A stretch of 53,100 nt of DNA from Pseudomonadota bacterium. Its GTDB lineage: Bacteria > Pseudomonadota > Gammaproteobacteria > Pseudomonadales > Oleiphilaceae. Numbering within the stretch: the first letter of the stretch is position 1; the number at the start of each line of letters is the position of its first letter. Positions 50,332-53,100 of the stretch are shown one piece after another. The stretch covers positions 1 through 53,100 of the forward strand of contig PDPE01000048.1 in NCBI GenBank assembly GCA_002747395.1, read 5' to 3'. The notes below the pieces were generated by a model that saw nothing but the letters and a program-made list of their open reading frames with translations, searched no databases and was not told the DNA's origin. The translations under genes were made by a program, and so were the position numbers.

Positions 50332-51594
50332 TTACCCTTTCACGCAGACAATTTGCTTCAGCGTGTAGACCACTTCAACCAGGTCTTTCTGTGCTTCCAT
50401 CACCTTTTCTATTGGCTTGTACGCAGAGGGTGTTTCATCAATCACGCTTTCGTCTTTTCGACACTCTACACCAGCGGTAGCCAAACGGTGTTCTTCGAGA
50501 GAAACCAGTTTTTTCGCTTTGGCCCGGGACATCACCCTACCCGCACCGTGGCTGCAACTGCAAAAGCTTTCCTCGTTACCCAGACCTCGCACGATAAACG
50601 AACGCGCTCCCATGCTGCCAGGAATAATTCCCATATCACCCGCACGAGCGCGCACCGCACCTTTGCGGGTGATCAGTACATTTTTTCCATAGTGGTGCTC
50701 ACGGGAAATATAGTTATGATGGCAGTTCACCGCTTCCATACGTGCGTCAAACTCCATTCCCAGTGCATGCTTCACCGCCCGGATCACCCGGGTCATCATC
50801 ACTTCACGATTGATACGGGCAAAATTCTGCGCCCACTCAACCGCCTCCACATAATCATCAAAGTGTCTGGTGCCCTCCGGCAGATAAGCCAGATCCGAAT
50901 CAGGCAGATGAATATACCAACGCTCCATATCCTTTTTTGCCAGTTCAATAAAGTAAGAACCAATTCTATTACCGACACCACGAGACCCGCTATGCAGCAT
51001 CAACCACACACTGTCATGCTCATCCAGACACATTTCAATAAAGTGATTACCTGTCCCCAGTGTTCCCAGATGATTGATATTATTGGTGTTTTTCAACACG
51101 CCATGTTTTCTCTGCAACACATCAAACCGGTCAGCCAGTGGCACCCATGCAGCCAGAACATCATCGGGCAGATTCGCCCAGGAACCCTTGTCGCGCTTTC
51201 TCCCAAGGCGACCACCGGTACGGCCATGGGGCACATCACGCTCTATGGCACCACGCACACGCGCCAGGCAATCCGGCAGTTGGCCGGCTTTCAGACTGGT
51301 TCGTACCGCCATCATGCCACAACCAATATCCACACCGACCGCTGCCGGAATCACCGCGCCCAGGGTGGGTACAACACTGCCTATGGTTGCCCCCTTGCCC
51401 AGATGCACATCCGGCATCGCCGCCACCCATTTATGAATAAAGGGCATGCGTGAAATATTCCTTAACTGTTGTTTCGCCTCAGGCTCAAAAGGTACTCCCT
51501 TCGTCCAGGACTTGATGGGTACACCACCATCTTGCATGATTTCATAGGATTGCTCGGTCATTACTGCTTTATTCCTTTTACTTGCCGTTTTCAT
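50332..51594 (-). CDS. rtcB: RNA-splicing ligase RtcB
   Basis: 420 residues from ATG 51594, or 409 from ATG 51561, which aligns with the E. coli start and has AAGGA 11 bases upstream. Signature motifs: MPDVHLGKGATIGSVVPT, GVDIGCGMMAVRT, HLGTLGTGNHFIEMCLDE, LHSGSRGVGNRIG, NCHHNYISREHHYG, GIIPGSMGARSFIVRG and SHGAGRVMSR, with guanylated His in the last. GTP-dependent joining of 3'-phosphate or cyclic-phosphate RNA ends to 5'-OH ends. With rtcA it forms an RNA repair operon. Whether it reverses CRISPR or toxin RNA cuts (YoeB lies in the same window) is speculation. Confidence 0.97.
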   Translation of the reverse strand: MKTASKRNKAVMTEQSYEIMQDGGVPIKSWTKGVPFEPEAKQQLRNISRMPFIHKWVAAMPDVHLGKGATIGSVVPTLGAVIPAAVGVDIGCGMMAVRTSLKAGQLPDCLARVRGAIERDVPHGRTGGRLGRKRDKGSWANLPDDVLAAWVPLADRFDVLQRKHGVLKNTNNINHLGTLGTGNHFIEMCLDEHDSVWLMLHSGSRGVGNRIGSYFIELAKKDMERWYIHLPDSDLAYLPEGTRHFDDYVEAVEWAQNFARINREVMMTRVIRAVKHALGMEFDARMEAVNCHHNYISREHHYGKNVLITRKGAVRARAGDMGIIPGSMGARSFIVRGLGNEESFCSCSHGAGRVMSRAKAKKLVSLEEHRLATAGVECRKDESVIDETPSAYKPIEKVMEAQKDLVEVVYTLKQIVCVKG

Positions 51595-51623
51595 TATCTT
51601 GCTTTCTTACTGATCACTAAGAA

Positions 51624-51639
51624 AGCGAAAACAGTGCCA
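51624..51639 (-). promoter_or_regulatory. Sigma-54 promoter of rtcB
   Basis: On the minus strand TGGCACTGTTTTCGCT matches the sigma-54 consensus TGGCAC-N5-TTGCW with a single departure (C for T at -13 side), keeping GG and GC 10 bp apart. It gives a start near 51613, ahead of both possible rtcB start codons, and fits the known RtcR/sigma-54 control of rtcBA in E. coli. No rtcR is in the window. Confidence 0.75.
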
Positions 51640-51756
51640 ACTTTTCAGAGAGCACAAAAAAACTCATTACTTATTGTTTTTCAAAAACTTTATTATCAAT
51701 AAAGCACAAACAACCGTACCACCTTCCTACCCGGAACGAGGCATAACTATCTTTTT

Positions 51757-51802
51757 TGATAATTGAATATTTTTTTTGATAACTGAATATTATTTTAGAT
51801 AA
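51757..51802. repeat. AT-rich GATAA(T/C)TGAATAT direct repeats upstream of rtcB
   Basis: Two copies of a ~20-bp unit (TTTTTTGATAATTGAATAT and TTTTTTGATAACTGAATAT) plus a partial TTTAGATAAC. They lie 120-165 bp upstream of the sigma-54 promoter, the usual place for an enhancer-binding protein such as RtcR. Confidence 0.45.
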
Positions 51803-51903
51803 CGCTGAGGCAAGTACGTGACCTTCTTTCAGATCACCGGGGTTGCCAGCTTTGCCGGGCAAAGCACAAACCCTGGCTGGCCACAATTTAGATGGTCAGC
51901 TGG

Positions 51904-51944
51904 AGAAAAAAACGGACCCGCGCCCGGCCAGGGCGGAGGCCCGT
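51904..51944 (-). terminator. Rho-independent terminator after the ABC binding-protein gene
   Basis: On the minus strand CGGGCCTCCGCCC and GGGCGCGGGTCCG form an interrupted GC-rich stem followed by TTTTTTT. It lies about 30 bp after the stop codon at 51976. Confidence 0.85.
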
Positions 51945-51975
51945 CATTGAAGAGAGATTACCGCAACGGCCTCAA

Positions 51976-52929
51976 TCAGTCGTCCATCTCTTGAGCGTCG
52001 AATCGCAACACGGCTTTTTCTGACAGGATACGCTTGTCAAAACCGGGCAGGTAGCTCGCCAGCGACTTGACGATTTCGTGATTTCTGCGTAAATCACGCA
52101 CGAACACGTTGAGCAATTGCAGCCATTCCCAGTCGCCTTTTTTGACTGCAATACCATACACATCCGGTTTTACCGGCGGATCAATGACTCGCAGGCGGAT
52201 ACCGGCACGTTGGGCGTTGTCATGCAACCAGACTTTCAGAAATATTTCATCGTGAAGCATAAGGTGGGCATCGCCCTTTAGCGTGGCTTCAGCGGCTTCT
52301 GCATTGCTCGGATACCCCATGATTGTGGCTTGTGGAAACAGCTCTGTGGCCATCTGCTGCGGTGCCTTGCCTTCGGTTACAGCAATCGTAAGCCGATTGC
52401 CAAGCGCTTTGGCATTAACCTCCTCGAGAAAGGTCTGTGACGATTTTGGATGAAAAATGCCAAGTCTTGACAACCCCGCGATATTGCTGAGTATCGAGAT
52501 ACCCGTGTCAACATAGGGGTCGGTAAAGTTTACCGATTTGGCACGCTCGAAAGTGATGCTCATATTAGCCATAACAGCATCGACGCGACCACTCTGCAAC
52601 ATCGGGATCAGCTCACCGAAAGATTCGGGTACGATGATCTCGGGTTTTACTCCCAGTGCATTGGCGAGCCTTGTGGCCATATCGATATCGATACCGACGC
52701 GTTTGCCGGCTTCATTCTTATAGGAGAAGGGTGCAAAGTCCGGATTGACAGCCACTCGCAAACTGCCACGATGGGTCACCGCCTCCAGTGTCGATGGAGA
52801 TTTTGTTACCTTATCGTCGATAACCACTCCGGTTGACTGCTGCGCATAGAGTGGTTGTGTGACCAGGCTGCAAGTCAGTACGCCAGCCATCACTACAATC
52901 CATCGAAATATCATCTGTTTTCTCCGCAT
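51976..52929 (-). CDS. Amino-acid-type ABC transporter substrate-binding protein
   Basis: 317 residues from ATG 52929, preceded by GGGGGTATTTACC (weak RBS). Signal peptide IFRWIVVMAGVLTCSLVTQPLYAQQ. SBP family 3 pattern: LRVAVNPDFAPFSYKNEAGKRVGIDIDMATRLANALGVKPEIIVPESFGELIPMLQSGRVDAVMANMSITFERAKSVNFTDPYVDTG. The Asp/Arg amino-acid clamp region is present. Ligand unknown. Upstream genes of the operon lie outside the window. Confidence 0.92.
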   Translation of the reverse strand: MRRKQMIFRWIVVMAGVLTCSLVTQPLYAQQSTGVVIDDKVTKSPSTLEAVTHRGSLRVAVNPDFAPFSYKNEAGKRVGIDIDMATRLANALGVKPEIIVPESFGELIPMLQSGRVDAVMANMSITFERAKSVNFTDPYVDTGISILSNIAGLSRLGIFHPKSSQTFLEEVNAKALGNRLTIAVTEGKAPQQMATELFPQATIMGYPSNAEAAEATLKGDAHLMLHDEIFLKVWLHDNAQRAGIRLRVIDPPVKPDVYGIAVKKGDWEWLQLLNVFVRDLRRNHEIVKSLASYLPGFDKRILSEKAVLRFDAQEMDD

Positions 52930-52961
52930 GGTAAATACCCCCTGGTTCGATTGTGGTTGTA

Positions 52962-53100
52962 TCATGATTTTGTGTGTACCTCTCCAACAGCCTCCCCCAT
53001 CTCTTTTTTAACCGCATCGTCGATATCCAGGTCCTCATCGTGCATAAGACCGGCGTCGGGATCATTGTAGACATCCACGTCCAGTTTACCTTCGCTTTTC
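52962..53100 (-). CDS. C-terminal end of an unidentified gene, truncated by the window edge
   Basis: The last ~45 codons (acidic, Asp-rich: KLDVDVYNDPDAGLMHDEDL..., ending VGEVHTKS, stop 52962-52964). It ends 33 bp before the ABC binding-protein start, so it is probably the preceding gene of that operon. Too short to name. Confidence 0.5.
   Translation of the reverse strand, partial: KSEGKLDVDVYNDPDAGLMHDEDLDIDDAVKKEMGEAVGEVHTKS

Noticed and set aside
1..53100. tRNA or rRNA genes
   Set aside because: No tRNA T-arm (GGTTCGA-type) with matching acceptor stem or rRNA segment was recognised by eye; a tRNAscan run would settle it.

Overview
The window looks like a chromosomal segment of a gammaproteobacterium. 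Housekeeping genes (uvrD, phoBR, ubiCA, thiBPQ with a TPP riboswitch, rtcB/rtcA) have typical gammaproteobacterial sequence and order. A marine, Oceanospirillales/Endozoicomonas-like host is plausible but cannot be shown from sequence alone.

Positions 1-21463 hold a large, apparently intact type III-D CRISPR-Cas island. From left to right: a truncated Rpn-type nuclease gene; a cyclic-oligoadenylate (cOA)-activated Can2/Card1-type nuclease with a 40-residue upstream protein; a divergent adaptation operon cas2A-cas2B-cas1-reverse transcriptase; a one-spacer array; a Crn2/DUF1874 ring nuclease and a NE0113-family ('Csm6') CARF protein; the effector operon cas10-cas7-csx10(Cas5, possibly Cas11)-cas7-2x-csx19-cas7-insertion-cas6; a seven-spacer array; a two-gene lipoprotein operon (coiled-coil plus transglutaminase-like protease); yefM-yoeB; a doc fragment; and a three-spacer array. 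The gene set is that of the type III-Dv complex, but the first Cas7 is a separate gene. Cas10 lacks HD but keeps GGDD, so signalling (cOA made by Cas10, sensed by Can2, removed by Crn2) is the likely output.

The main new observation is regulatory. A 12-bp box of the form CACAA-NN-TTGTG lies 25-27 bp upstream of a TA(G/C)(A/C)(A/C)T -10-like hexamer in front of cas2A, the NE0113/crn2 pair, cas10 (twice) and the lipoprotein operon. The cas10-proximal and lipoprotein promoters are also near-identical for 25 bp downstream of the -10. This ties the lipoprotein/transglutaminase pair to the CRISPR regulon and makes it a candidate undescribed accessory module. The CARF protein with a winged-helix-like C-terminus is a candidate regulator.

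Positions 21493-53100 are mostly core genome: phoR-phoB with a PHO box, ubiA-ubiC-hpt, rubredoxin and a frameshifted rubredoxin reductase, uvrD, an outer-membrane protein, a 1.2-kres secreted cadherin-like protein, thiQPB, a CBS protein, a methyltransferase, a DEDD exonuclease, an esterase, a DUF1439 lipoprotein, an AraC regulator, a Fur-type haem uptake cluster (receptor, HmuY, HmuS), rtcA and rtcB (with a sigma-54 promoter), and an amino-acid ABC binding protein. Two copies of a 106-bp hairpin element with compensatory arm changes lie at 7742 and 50187. No rRNA or tRNA genes were recognised.
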